From assembly GCA_021325275.1 (NCBI GenBank), contig JAJPHL010000036.1, positions 1-64,000 of the forward strand: a stretch of DNA of 64,000 bases, given 5' to 3'. A program made the position numbers and the translations under genes. The notes beneath the pieces are model-generated. The model saw only the letters and a list, made by a program, of their open reading frames with translations, searched no databases and was not told the DNA's origin. The stretch comes from Terriglobia bacterium. GTDB taxonomy: Bacteria; Acidobacteriota; Terriglobia; JAJPHL01. Each line of letters starts with the position of its first letter. Within the stretch, counting starts at the first letter, position 1. Below, piece after piece: positions 37,114 to 45,200 of the stretch.

Positions 37114-37189
37114 GGGCACGTAGCTCAACTGGCAGAGCAGGGGCCTCTTAAGCCTCAGGTTGAAGGTTCGATTCCTTCCGTGCTCACCA
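37114..37189 (+). tRNA. tRNA-Lys (anticodon CTT), CCA encoded
   Basis: The cloverleaf folds fully. The acceptor GGGCACG pairs with CGTGCTC, the D-arm GCTC pairs with GAGC, and the anticodon stem GGGGC/GCCTC closes loop CTCTTAA with anticodon CTT (lysine). The T-arm GAAGG/CCTTC closes TTCGATT. The discriminator A is followed by encoded CCA (37187-37189). The 3' half is repeated at 39887-39926. Confidence 0.95.
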
Positions 37190-37190
37190 T
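37151..37190 (+). repeat. Left 40-bp attachment-like repeat within tRNA-Lys
   Basis: Bases from the 3' side of the anticodon stem to one base past CCA are identical to 39887-39926; sequence on both sides differs. Integrases commonly use the 3' half of tRNA genes, and an integrase fragment lies immediately inside. Confidence 0.8.
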
Positions 37191-37216
37191 CTCATTATCT
37201 GCCAGTACTTTCCGAA

Positions 37217-37440
37217 TCATCCAGCACTCGCCGGAACTGATTTTGTAACATCGTGTAACATCAGAGTCCTTGACGCTTCCTCTAGCGCGGCACCGAAATC
37301 CTCGCTGCTGGGGTGATGGTACCTGCCCAAAGTCATCCCTACGTCGGAGTGACCCATGATTCTTCAAAGCCAGATGTCGCGGGCTCAATCGCAACGGGGA
37401 ATATCCTCAACACCACGGTAACCTGCGTGATAGACTAACC
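37217..37440 (-). pseudogene. Tyrosine-recombinase (integrase) C-terminal remnant
   Basis: Reading down from 37357, the frame gives MGHSDVGMTLGRYHHPSSED and ends at a TGA at 37217-37219. This is the C-terminal box of tyrosine recombinases, including the nucleophilic tyrosine in GRYHH. Upstream the similarity is broken by stop codons (for example two codons before GRIMGHS-type sequence), and no catalytic arginines are visible. It lies 28 nt from the tRNA repeat, where an integrase is expected. The rest of the gap up to 37582 holds nothing recognisable. Confidence 0.65.
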
Positions 37441-37582
37441 GCGGCTTTCCCGGACTTAGCCGACGCGATAGTCTTCACTTGCAGGCTGGCCAGCCGAATC
37501 CCCGACAGCTTGAGTGCGTAAGTGTCTTGATTGGCCACACTCTGCTTCAATTGCCGACTGATGGCCCAAGAGGAGCACCTAT

Positions 37583-39733
37583 ATGAACCAAGCGAACCGT
37601 GGCAGCCTCTTCAGCTGCCGTCCTGTTCACGTCGGCGAACGATCATCAGCCAGAGAGTACTTGCAGATTCGCAGACTCGCCATAATTCTGCCGAGCCTCT
37701 TGGTTTTATGCGTCGCGGCCCATTCGCAGGGCATCATCTCCACCGTCGCGGGGAACGGCCAATCGGGCTATTCGGGTGACGGCGGTGCGGCGACAAGCGC
37801 GAAACTGAACGCGCCGAATGGAGTCGGCTTTGACGCCTCTGGGAACCTGTACGTCTTTGATGCCGGTAATCTCGTGGTTCGAAAGATCAGCGCCGGAATG
37901 ATTAGTTCGGTCTCTAGTTCAAATAGCATTTCCGAAGATGGTGGGGGAGTAGATGCGGTTGGCGATCTCTTCCTCATCGGCGTCAGCTATCTTTACAAGC
38001 TGCCGGTTGGGAGTCAGAACCTCCTTTTCGTCGCCGACGAACCGAGTTGTTGCAGCGTATTTCCTGATTTACACGGCAACGTGTTTTATGTTTCCGGCGA
38101 AAGCGTTGTAAAGATCCGTCCTGATGGAACTCCTATCACGACAGCGACACTTAATGCTTCGATCTCAGCATTGACCGGCGACGCAATCGGAAATCTGTAC
38201 GCAGCCGTCCTCGGAAATCATACGATTCGGAAGATCGACAGCAACGGTGTTGTCACAACAATCGCCGGAAACGGCCAAGAAGGCTTTTCAGGTGACGGGG
38301 GCGCCGCTACAAGCGCGAAACTAGATTCCCCTCACGGTGTAGCCATAGACGGAGCCGGCAACCTCTATATTGCCGATACCAACAATTTGAGGATTCGAAT
38401 GGTTAATCCCGCAGGAACCATCAGCACGGTTGCGGGCAACGGATTCTACGGCTTTTCCGGCGACGGTGGTTCCGCAACAAACGCGATGATGACGAATCCG
38501 GCCGGGATTGCGGTGGACGCTGGCGGTAATGTCTACTTTGCGGACACCAGCAACAACCGCATTCGCAAGATCACGGCTGGCGTTTCCGGTATCGTCGGCA
38601 CCTCTTCGGTCCAAGCACTGGCGGGGACAACTGCTACAATTCCGATCTCACTGAATCTTACGACAGGGACCGCTGCGAGTCTCAGTTTCAGTCTGGTAAT
38701 CACGCCAGTCGGAGGCGCTCCCGCGTTGACTGGGACGTTAGCGTTTCAGCAGGCCAGTGGCCTCCCAGTGCCGGACACGATTGACACCGGAGTCGGTTCC
38801 GGCACCATTAGCGTCTTTTGGTCATCTATTCCCACGCCGTTGACTGGCAACGTGGCCATCGGAAATGTATCTTTATCGATTCCCGCGACGGCCAGCATTG
38901 GACAAACTTACAGCCTTCAAATCACAGGTGCGAGCGGAAGCGCGGGGACCACGGCCGTAGTTCTTGGACCCAGTCCAAACGGACTCTTGACGGTCGCGCT
39001 TGACTATCTCGTAGGTGATGCTCTCCCCAATACAGGAGACAGCGCGGGATCGTTTGGCGACAGCATACTCAATACCCTCGATCTGATTGCTGCGCTACGC
39101 GCCGTCACCAATTTACCCGGATTCCGTCCGCAGTCCTGCACGGACCGCTTCGACGCGATGGATGCGTTCCCAGTGGACGCACCATCGGTACGGGGAGGAG
39201 ATGGTTTCTTGAACACCCTAGATCTAATCGAAACTCTTAAGCGAATTACGAACATTGACGCGTCACGTCCTCGGCGTGTCTCTCGTGCGCTCACATGCCC
39301 GACTGCACAGGTTGAGGCTTTGGAAAGTAAGCCTGGCGAAGCGTTGCGCACGGCGGGCAACCTTGTCTTCGGCGAGACCGAAGCAATTGAAACAGGTGTT
39401 CGCATCCCGGTATATCTGGAAACCTCGGAGGTGCTCTCTTTGGCGGCCTTCAGTTTCTCGTTGGGAGATGGCCGTTCGCAACTGAGTTTCGTCGCCGGAA
39501 CAGTGGGGTCCCCATCCATCGTGGATACGGGTGTACCGGGTGCCATAGCGGTCGCGTGGCTGTCCGGTTTTGGCACGTTGGCCAATCGGCGAATACTATT
39601 GGGATACGTCCGTATGCCATCTGGCGTTGACCTGACTGTCTACGGCGTCAACGCGAACGCGCAATCAGACGGTAGTGACGTGTCGCTGGGCTTCATTTCC
39701 TCACGGAAAATTGGAAGGCCAAAGGCTAGGTGA
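37583..39733 (+). CDS. NHL-repeat protein with cohesin-like and dockerin-like domains
   Basis: The 716-residue protein has a late signal or anchor segment (about 30-48, RLAIILPSLLVLCVAAHS), so a later start such as the TTG near 37661 is possible. NHL repeats (GNGQSGYSGDGGAATSAKL, GNLYIADTNNLRIRMV) fill about 50-345. A cohesin-like beta-sandwich follows (about 350-470). Then come two dockerin-like EF-hand repeats, GDSILNTLDLIAALRAVTN and GDGFLNTLDLIETLKRITN, and a second cohesin-like domain closes the protein. It is the only sizeable gene between the two tRNA-Lys repeats and is less GC-rich than its neighbours, suggesting transfer. Function is unknown; the domains suggest calcium-dependent assembly. 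Confidence 0.75.
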   Translation: MNQANRGSLFSCRPVHVGERSSAREYLQIRRLAIILPSLLVLCVAAHSQGIISTVAGNGQSGYSGDGGAATSAKLNAPNGVGFDASGNLYVFDAGNLVVRKISAGMISSVSSSNSISEDGGGVDAVGDLFLIGVSYLYKLPVGSQNLLFVADEPSCCSVFPDLHGNVFYVSGESVVKIRPDGTPITTATLNASISALTGDAIGNLYAAVLGNHTIRKIDSNGVVTTIAGNGQEGFSGDGGAATSAKLDSPHGVAIDGAGNLYIADTNNLRIRMVNPAGTISTVAGNGFYGFSGDGGSATNAMMTNPAGIAVDAGGNVYFADTSNNRIRKITAGVSGIVGTSSVQALAGTTATIPISLNLTTGTAASLSFSLVITPVGGAPALTGTLAFQQASGLPVPDTIDTGVGSGTISVFWSSIPTPLTGNVAIGNVSLSIPATASIGQTYSLQITGASGSAGTTAVVLGPSPNGLLTVALDYLVGDALPNTGDSAGSFGDSILNTLDLIAALRAVTNLPGFRPQSCTDRFDAMDAFPVDAPSVRGGDGFLNTLDLIETLKRITNIDASRPRRVSRALTCPTAQVEALESKPGEALRTAGNLVFGETEAIETGVRIPVYLETSEVLSLAAFSFSLGDGRSQLSFVAGTVGSPSIVDTGVPGAIAVAWLSGFGTLANRRILLGYVRMPSGVDLTVYGVNANAQSDGSDVSLGFISSRKIGRPKAR

Positions 39734-39886
39734 ACCGAACCGGCTACCGAGGCGCGTCTTTGACCTCAACCAGCGATTCTAGAGAAACCAACTCCTGTAA
39801 CAAGTGCGCTCAAAACTACCTACTTTCGCATACCGCTGATCTTGGGAAGCCGCTGAAGCAAAAGTGTTTTCGCCATATGAGCACCG

Positions 39887-39926
39887 AGCCTCAGGTTGAA
39901 GGTTCGATTCCTTCCGTGCTCACCAT
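39887..39926 (+). repeat. Right 40-bp attachment-like repeat (tRNA-Lys 3' half)
   Basis: It is identical to 37151-37190. The 5' half of a tRNA is absent here, so it is not a second tRNA gene but the far boundary of an integrated segment of about 2.7 kb. The 153 bp between the NHL gene and this repeat contain nothing recognisable. Confidence 0.8.
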
Positions 39927-39942
39927 TCCTTTTTTCTCTGTC

Positions 39943-40512
39943 TTAACCCATCACATTTGCAACGCAGTTAAATATATTGATCGCCACGAGAGCCGTCAGC
40001 AGAATGCAGGCGCGGACTCCGCGCTTTCGGTGCATCTCATATTCTTCGTCGCTCAGTTCCGGGATCATCACACCGGCGCGTCGCGCGCCAACCCATTCGG
40101 CGTGTCCAGCCACGCGGTAGACGGCGACGCAGGCGACATAGAGCGACCTCGCCAGCGGGTTGAAAAGATATTGTCCAAGCAAGGCCGCGCAAAACGGAAA
40201 GAACGCCGCCATGGAGAGTTGCAACAACTCAGCGACGAGGATGCTCTTTGTGATTCGCCGGTAGTAGTGATAGCGCCGGTTGTGCCAATACCAAAGGACG
40301 CCGAGAACCATAAAGCTAAGAAGATAGCTGCCAAAGGTCCCGGCATGATGCAGTAGCGACGATCCCAGTTCGCGCACCGAGCGGTGATGCTCAACCTCGG
40401 GAATCTTCAGTTCGAGGACCAGAACGGTCATCGCGATCGCAAAGATGCCATCGACCAAGAACTCCAGACGCGCCTTGCTGACCCCTAATCCGTGACCGGA
40501 GTGTTCATCCAT
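39943..40512 (-). CDS. TMEM175/DUF1211-type membrane protein, putative K+ channel
   Basis: From the ATG at 40512 the product is 189 residues; the frame is open to 40581, but the extra 23 residues lack family features. RLEFLVDGIFAIAMTVLVLELKIP matches the TMEM175 signature, and the second half follows with VLGVLWYWHNRRYHYYRRI. About six membrane helices are predicted. In animals TMEM175 is a lysosomal K+ channel; bacterial relatives also conduct K+ and may adjust membrane potential. It lies just outside the right tRNA repeat. Confidence 0.8.
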   Translation of the reverse strand: MDEHSGHGLGVSKARLEFLVDGIFAIAMTVLVLELKIPEVEHHRSVRELGSSLLHHAGTFGSYLLSFMVLGVLWYWHNRRYHYYRRITKSILVAELLQLSMAAFFPFCAALLGQYLFNPLARSLYVACVAVYRVAGHAEWVGARRAGVMIPELSDEEYEMHRKRGVRACILLTALVAINIFNCVANVMG

Positions 40513-40624
40513 AGTATGAGTCGAAGAGCTTATCATGCTCGGTGACGCGAGGCGCGGTGCGCTGATCACGGGTCCGCACACCGACTCTTAGCCCCGGAAA
40601 GAATCTGTGGGACAACTCAGGCCC

Positions 40625-40860
40625 GAGCCTGCGGCAGCAGGCGGCACAAATGTTAGCCCCTGGCGAGGCGTTTTTTGCCGAGCCTGGGGACATCGTTGTT
40701 TCGAGTACGAGCCTGCAGCGCAGGCGGCACAGGCGAATCGGATGCCACTGTTGTCTGTGTCGCCAGCTTCGCAGGCTCTGCGCGCTAACGGATTACCCCA
40801 GGCTCGGCAAAAAACGCCTCGTCAGGGGCTAACATTGCGCCGCCTGCTCCGCAGGCTCGG
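40625..40860. repeat. Palindromic element, copy B (inverted relative to copy A)
   Basis: The same arms as 32181-32418 are present with high identity, but the centre is the reverse complement, so this copy sits in the opposite orientation. Remnants of the 28-nt units flank it (40596-40624 and 40861-40910). The gap from 40513 to 41015 holds only this element. Confidence 0.8.
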
Positions 40861-41015
40861 AGTTGCGTTGTCACAAAGACTCCGTTGGGGCTGAGTTTTC
40901 GCATGCGCTCCGGCGGGATCGATCAAGACAAGCCAAACTGGTCCACTTCCGTCGGCCCCGAAACGCCAAGAGAGAGATTCCGTGATGGTATGATTTTGGC
41001 GAGATCAAGAGCCCA

Positions 41016-41354
41016 TTGCGACCCGCAAAGTATCAACGCACTCCCGCCGTTACCCAAAGCAGCGGCAACATTTTTGCCGATCTTGGTTTCCAGGATCCGG
41101 CACGCGAGCAGATCAAAGCGCAACTAATGCTGCAAATCTTCCGCGTCCTCCGGAAACGTCGCCTCACGCAAGTGCAGGCCGCCGAGATTCTCGGCGTCCG
41201 GCAGCCGCAGGTGTCTGGACTGATGCGCGGGCAGTCCGGCGCATTCTCCGTGGAGCGTCTCATGGATTTTCTGGCGGCTCTTGGCCACGACATCGAAATC
41301 AAACTGAAACCCACTCGCAAGCCACACGGTGAAGTGTCGGTGCGTGTGGCGTAA
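41016..41354 (+). CDS. XRE-family HTH antitoxin-like protein
   Basis: The 112-residue protein starts with a TTG, the only possible in-frame start. It contains SSGNIFADLGFQDPAREQIKAQLMLQIF, then the helix-turn-helix LTQVQAAEILGVRQPQVSGLMRG, then FSVERLMDFLAALGHDIEIKLKP. This is the HigA2-type antitoxin layout, normally paired with an upstream HigB-type toxin; none is visible. A degraded copy of its 3' part lies at 41969-42106. Confidence 0.75.
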   Translation: MRPAKYQRTPAVTQSSGNIFADLGFQDPAREQIKAQLMLQIFRVLRKRRLTQVQAAEILGVRQPQVSGLMRGQSGAFSVERLMDFLAALGHDIEIKLKPTRKPHGEVSVRVA

Positions 41355-41368
41355 AGGCAATCCGGCAT

Positions 41369-41614
41369 CTATCCTGCGGGCGTTACGTGAGCCACCGGAA
41401 TGACGGCGGTCGTTTCCGCTGGGCGCTTGCCTGAAGCAATTTCGTGGACGGTCCGCAGAATGTCGGCGTTGTAATAACGGTTGCCGCAATTGTCACAGAC
41501 CCCAATCGTCACGTCCTCAAGAATGATAAAGCCGAGTCTGTGCTTAAACGACTCGCGCGCGATACGGCGCGGTCGCACAGTGCCTCTGCAATACTCACAA
41601 CGGTATCCGTACAT
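41369..41614 (-). CDS. YgiT-type zinc-finger protein (MqsA N-terminal-like antitoxin)
   Basis: The 81-residue protein has CEYC near the N-terminus and CDNCGNRYYNADI about 30 residues later, the two zinc-binding knuckles of YgiT/MqsA N-terminal domains. It lacks the DNA-binding domain of full MqsA. Such short proteins commonly follow a DUF4258 toxin, which is the gene upstream here (41663-41872), so the pair looks like a toxin-antitoxin module. Confidence 0.8.
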   Translation of the reverse strand: MYGYRCEYCRGTVRPRRIARESFKHRLGFIILEDVTIGVCDNCGNRYYNADILRTVHEIASGKRPAETTAVIPVAHVTPAG

Positions 41615-41630
41615 ATAAGGTCAGTTAAGG

Positions 41631-41872
41631 TCAGTTTACATCAATTCGATAAACCGTCACGATCAAGAGCCAGTCCTTGCGCACGAAACGACGACCCCGA
41701 CTAAGGTGCCGTTGTCCGCGGCTCCGTGGACGACGTATCGATTACCTCTCGGATCATTGCGGTCGATCCGCGCTACGCGTCCTTCGAGGATGGCTTGCTC
41801 GACATCCTCGATGTCCAAAATGTCCTCAGCCATTTCTTCTACAGCATGCGCCGTAAGATCGAAGTGGCCCAC
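41631..41872 (-). pseudogene. DUF4258-type toxin gene with a 3' frameshift
   Basis: The frame from GTG 41872 reads GHFDLTAHAVEEMAEDILDIEDVEQAILEG and RNDPRGNRYVVHGAADNG, as in DUF4258 proteins, then ends prematurely as VVVSCARTGS at 41663. A one-base shift after VVV restores FVRKDWLLIVTVYRIDVN and a stop at 41631, only 16 nt before the YgiT gene. Coding-like sequence (WIEKIRGLIR) also continues upstream of the GTG without an ATG. The gene is probably inactivated. DUF4258 is related to RelE-like toxins. Confidence 0.65.
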
Positions 41873-41968
41873 GCGTATCAGCCCTCGAATCTTCTCGATC
41901 CACGACTGCGGATAAGCAAGTGAGTATAACCTCTGCCGCCATAATTATCGAGTCAGGCAACCGCACTC

Positions 41969-42106
41969 GGGACTGAATGTGCGGGCCGCCCGGCGCGTTC
42001 TCCGTGGCGGCTCATGGACTTTCTGACGGCGCTTGGTCCGACATCGAGATCAAACTGAAGCCTCACTCGCAAGCCACACGGTGAAGTGTAGGTGCGAGTG
42101 GTGTAG
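41969..42106 (+). pseudogene. Degraded duplicate of the HTH antitoxin 3' end
   Basis: The segment matches 41218-41354 over its whole length, sharing GACATCGA and ATCAAACTGAA and the string CACTCGCAAGCCACACGGTG, but with several small indels and stops. It is the last 45 or so codons of a second XRE gene copy. It shows that a duplication flanked the DUF4258-YgiT pair. Confidence 0.7.
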
Positions 42107-42175
42107 TAGACATGCCGAGTACTCAGCAACAGCATGATTTGACCGGTCGTTCCGTCACATTGCGTGGTTTCGCAT

Positions 42176-42214
42176 AAAAAAAGCCGCTCCCCTGCGACCT
42201 CGCAGAGGAGCGGC
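42176..42214 (-). terminator. Rho-independent terminator of the 42234 gene
   Basis: On the minus strand, a hairpin GCCGCTCC...GGAGCGGC (42183-42214) with further pairing CTGCGA/TCGCAG is followed by seven T residues (42176-42182). It lies 20 nt after the stop codon. Confidence 0.85.
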
Positions 42215-42233
42215 CAAATCACACAACAGCTAA

Positions 42234-45200
42234 CTAGTACGTGACCGTCAGCAATCCCGCGACGTCGGCCATCGACGAGCCGCCTGCGGCGATCGTGATC
42301 ACGCCACCGGACACCTGCACGGTGTAACCGGCTCCCGGCGCCAATCCCGCGACCATCACGGTGTGCACGCCCGCAGGCAACGTCAGCGTCACGCCGCCGA
42401 AAGGCGTCGTGGTGCTCACGGGGAAGAACGCGGCGTTCGCTCCGAAGACCGCGCCGTCGTACGCCGTGCCGGAAGTGCTCTGCACGTACGTTGCCGCGAC
42501 CATCGAGGCGCCCGCGTCCGCTCCCTGCAACACATGCAGGAATCGCGTGCTCGTGGGATTCGATGCATCCTGCACCGTGTAGATGAACTGCGTCGGCTCC
42601 AGGTCGGCGATCGGATTCAGTTGCGATGCACCGTTGACGTAGCTTGTGGCCGCGTTCATCGGTAGCAGCGTTTGCATGAACAACTGCTGACCGTCGGACA
42701 TCGTTTCGGTGGAGATCGTCGCACCGTTCGCGCCCGTCGTCGTGACCGGAGCGTTCACCAAGCAGAGGTTGTAGCGCTTGAAGCCGGCGTGACCCGTGGT
42801 GGCGCGATCGTAGGTAACGATGTAATCGCTGCCACCGGCGTTCGAGAGCCACACGATGTCGCGCGTGGCTTGCTGCACGTCAATCGCGGCGTTCACCGGC
42901 GACCAGATCGACGGACGGTTGAACAAGTTCGCCATGTCCGTCGACGCGTAGACATATCCCGCGCCGCTCGACATCGTGGTCGTGGGATCGCCGGCGTTAT
43001 CGCCCAACTGCCACTGGCTGCCGTTGGTCCATTCGTTGGTTTCGAACCAGGCTAGGTTGCCCGGCGTTCCCGCCGGCGACCAGTTTTGAATGGCCAGCGT
43101 GTTGTGGAACAGCGTGTCCTGACCTTGGACGTTGTTGTCGTAGTTGCTCATCTCCTTGGTCAGCCACTCGCCCTTGCGGAACAATTCGAATTGCCCCGCC
43201 GTGTCCTGCTGATGGTTGATGCTGGTCCACGTCGACTTGAAGTCGAACATGGTGCCCTGCGGCGTCCAATCGCTGTGCGCCACCACGCGGCCTTGCGGCG
43301 CGTCGTAGAACAACGTTGAATACGTGGGACGCGGATCGGGCTGCGCGCCCGCCGCGGGATCGAGCAGCAGGTAGTACATCACGCTCAACTGCGCGCCCCA
43401 TGTCCACGGATTGTTGATACGCGCCGCGAGACCCGCTGAGCCGCCCGCGGGAGCATTCGCGGCAAACCAACGCGCCGCGCTTTGATGCGAGGTCACGTTG
43501 GTTTCACCTTCCAGAGCCGTGAGCATCGCAAACGGCGCGATGGCGTCGGGCTCCACGTACGTGCGCAGCATATCGCCATAACCCGCAAACTGATACACCG
43601 GACCTTCCCACAATTCCGTGGGAGGAACGAACGGCGTCGGGATCATCGACGAGATGTAGCCGTGCACCCAACGATCCCAAACCGGCGAGCCGATCAGCGC
43701 GATCTGCGGACCGGAAAGCGACGGATCGTTGAAGCCCGACGTTTGCAGCGCGAGCAACTGCTCGAGTACATACGCGAAGGATTCGCCGTACAAGAATCCT
43801 TCCGGCATCAGGCCTCCAGACGCAAGACCGAAACCCGCGCCCGTGGGATTGCCCGGCACACCGTAGGCCGCCGCGACCGTCGCGGGTTCGCCCATCATGG
43901 CCCACTCTTCGTAGAGCCACGCGCCGTTGGCGTCGAGGATGTAGCTGCGCAGCGTGTTGCCGATCGACGACGCCGGTAATTGCGAGTTCACTGGCGGATC
44001 GTCTTGCGGATCGAGCACCAGACCCATCATGGTCATGTTGCGCGCATGCGCCAGGAAGTAGTTGTTGCTGGCCATGCGATACGGCAGATTGTTCGGGAGC
44101 AGCGACAAGCTGTTGGTCACGCCGGGCGCGCCGGGATTATCGCCGCCCGTGGTGGACGCAACTTCCAACTTCGCCGACCACTGCATGAACACTTGCTGCA
44201 CCACCGCTTTGTCGGCGGCCGTGAGAATCGGCTGGTTCTGCGCGTCGACCGCGTTGTAGATCCAATCGACCGTCAGCGCCCATTCGTGACCCGTCGCGCT
44301 GCCGCGATTGTAAGCGAGGAACAACGGATCGCGGAACGGCAGGCCCGAAGCCTGTCCCAGCGCCGCTTGATTCAATCCGTACATAATCAAGTTGCGCGCG
44401 GCTTGCGCGTAACCGATGCGGTTCGACGGATTCGGGTCGATCAACGACTGGAACGCGAGCAGCATCGCATCCTGTTCGACCGAAATTCCCTGATAACCCT
44501 GCGTGTCGCCGAAATCCGGGAACGGATTCGCCGGCGTGGGGCTCTTGTCGGTGAGTTGCGCGCCGGGAAACGCCGATTGATAATCGGCGACCGCCTGCGC
44601 GATCACGGATTGCAATCCAACGTAGGTGGGATTGCTATTGTTGGCCCAGCTTTGCAAACGCGTCACGTCCGCGGGCGTCACCCACAAGCGCGGATGCGCG
44701 CTCACGGGGAACGGCACGGGCGCCGGCGTGTAGTAGCTCGCCGTTACGGTGGTGGCCGCGGCGGGCATCGTCACGCTCGTGGAAGGTTGATTCGCGTTCG
44801 CGACGCCTTGGCCGGTCCAATGCTGGAAGAATTGTCCGGCAGGCGCGGCGTTCGCGCTGATCGGCACAACGGTTCCGGCCGCGTAGTTGCCGCTGCCGCT
44901 TCCATTGACGACAGTCAGGGTGTAGGAGAACGATGCGGTGACCGAAGTGGCGTTCGCGGGCATCGTGATTGTAGTGCTGGCGGACGATGCGTTCGCAACG
45001 TTGCCAACGCCCGCGCCGGTCCAATCGAGGAATTGCGATCCGCCTTGCGGCGGGTTCGCAGTGATCGCGACGACCGTGCCGGCGGCGTAGTTGCCGCTGC
45101 CTTGGCCGTTCACAACGGTCAGCGTGTACAGCGGACCCACCGCGAAATTCGCGGTGACGGTAGCGTTCGCGTTCATGGTGATGGTTGTGCTTGTCGCGTT

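Noticed and set aside
37440-37582. Open minus-strand frame continuing the integrase remnant
   Set aside because: The frame has coding-like helices, but no recombinase motifs and several stops before the C-terminal box, so the boundary was left at 37440.
39887-39926. Second tRNA gene
   Set aside because: Only the 3' half of tRNA-Lys is present; no acceptor 5' strand or D-arm can be formed upstream.
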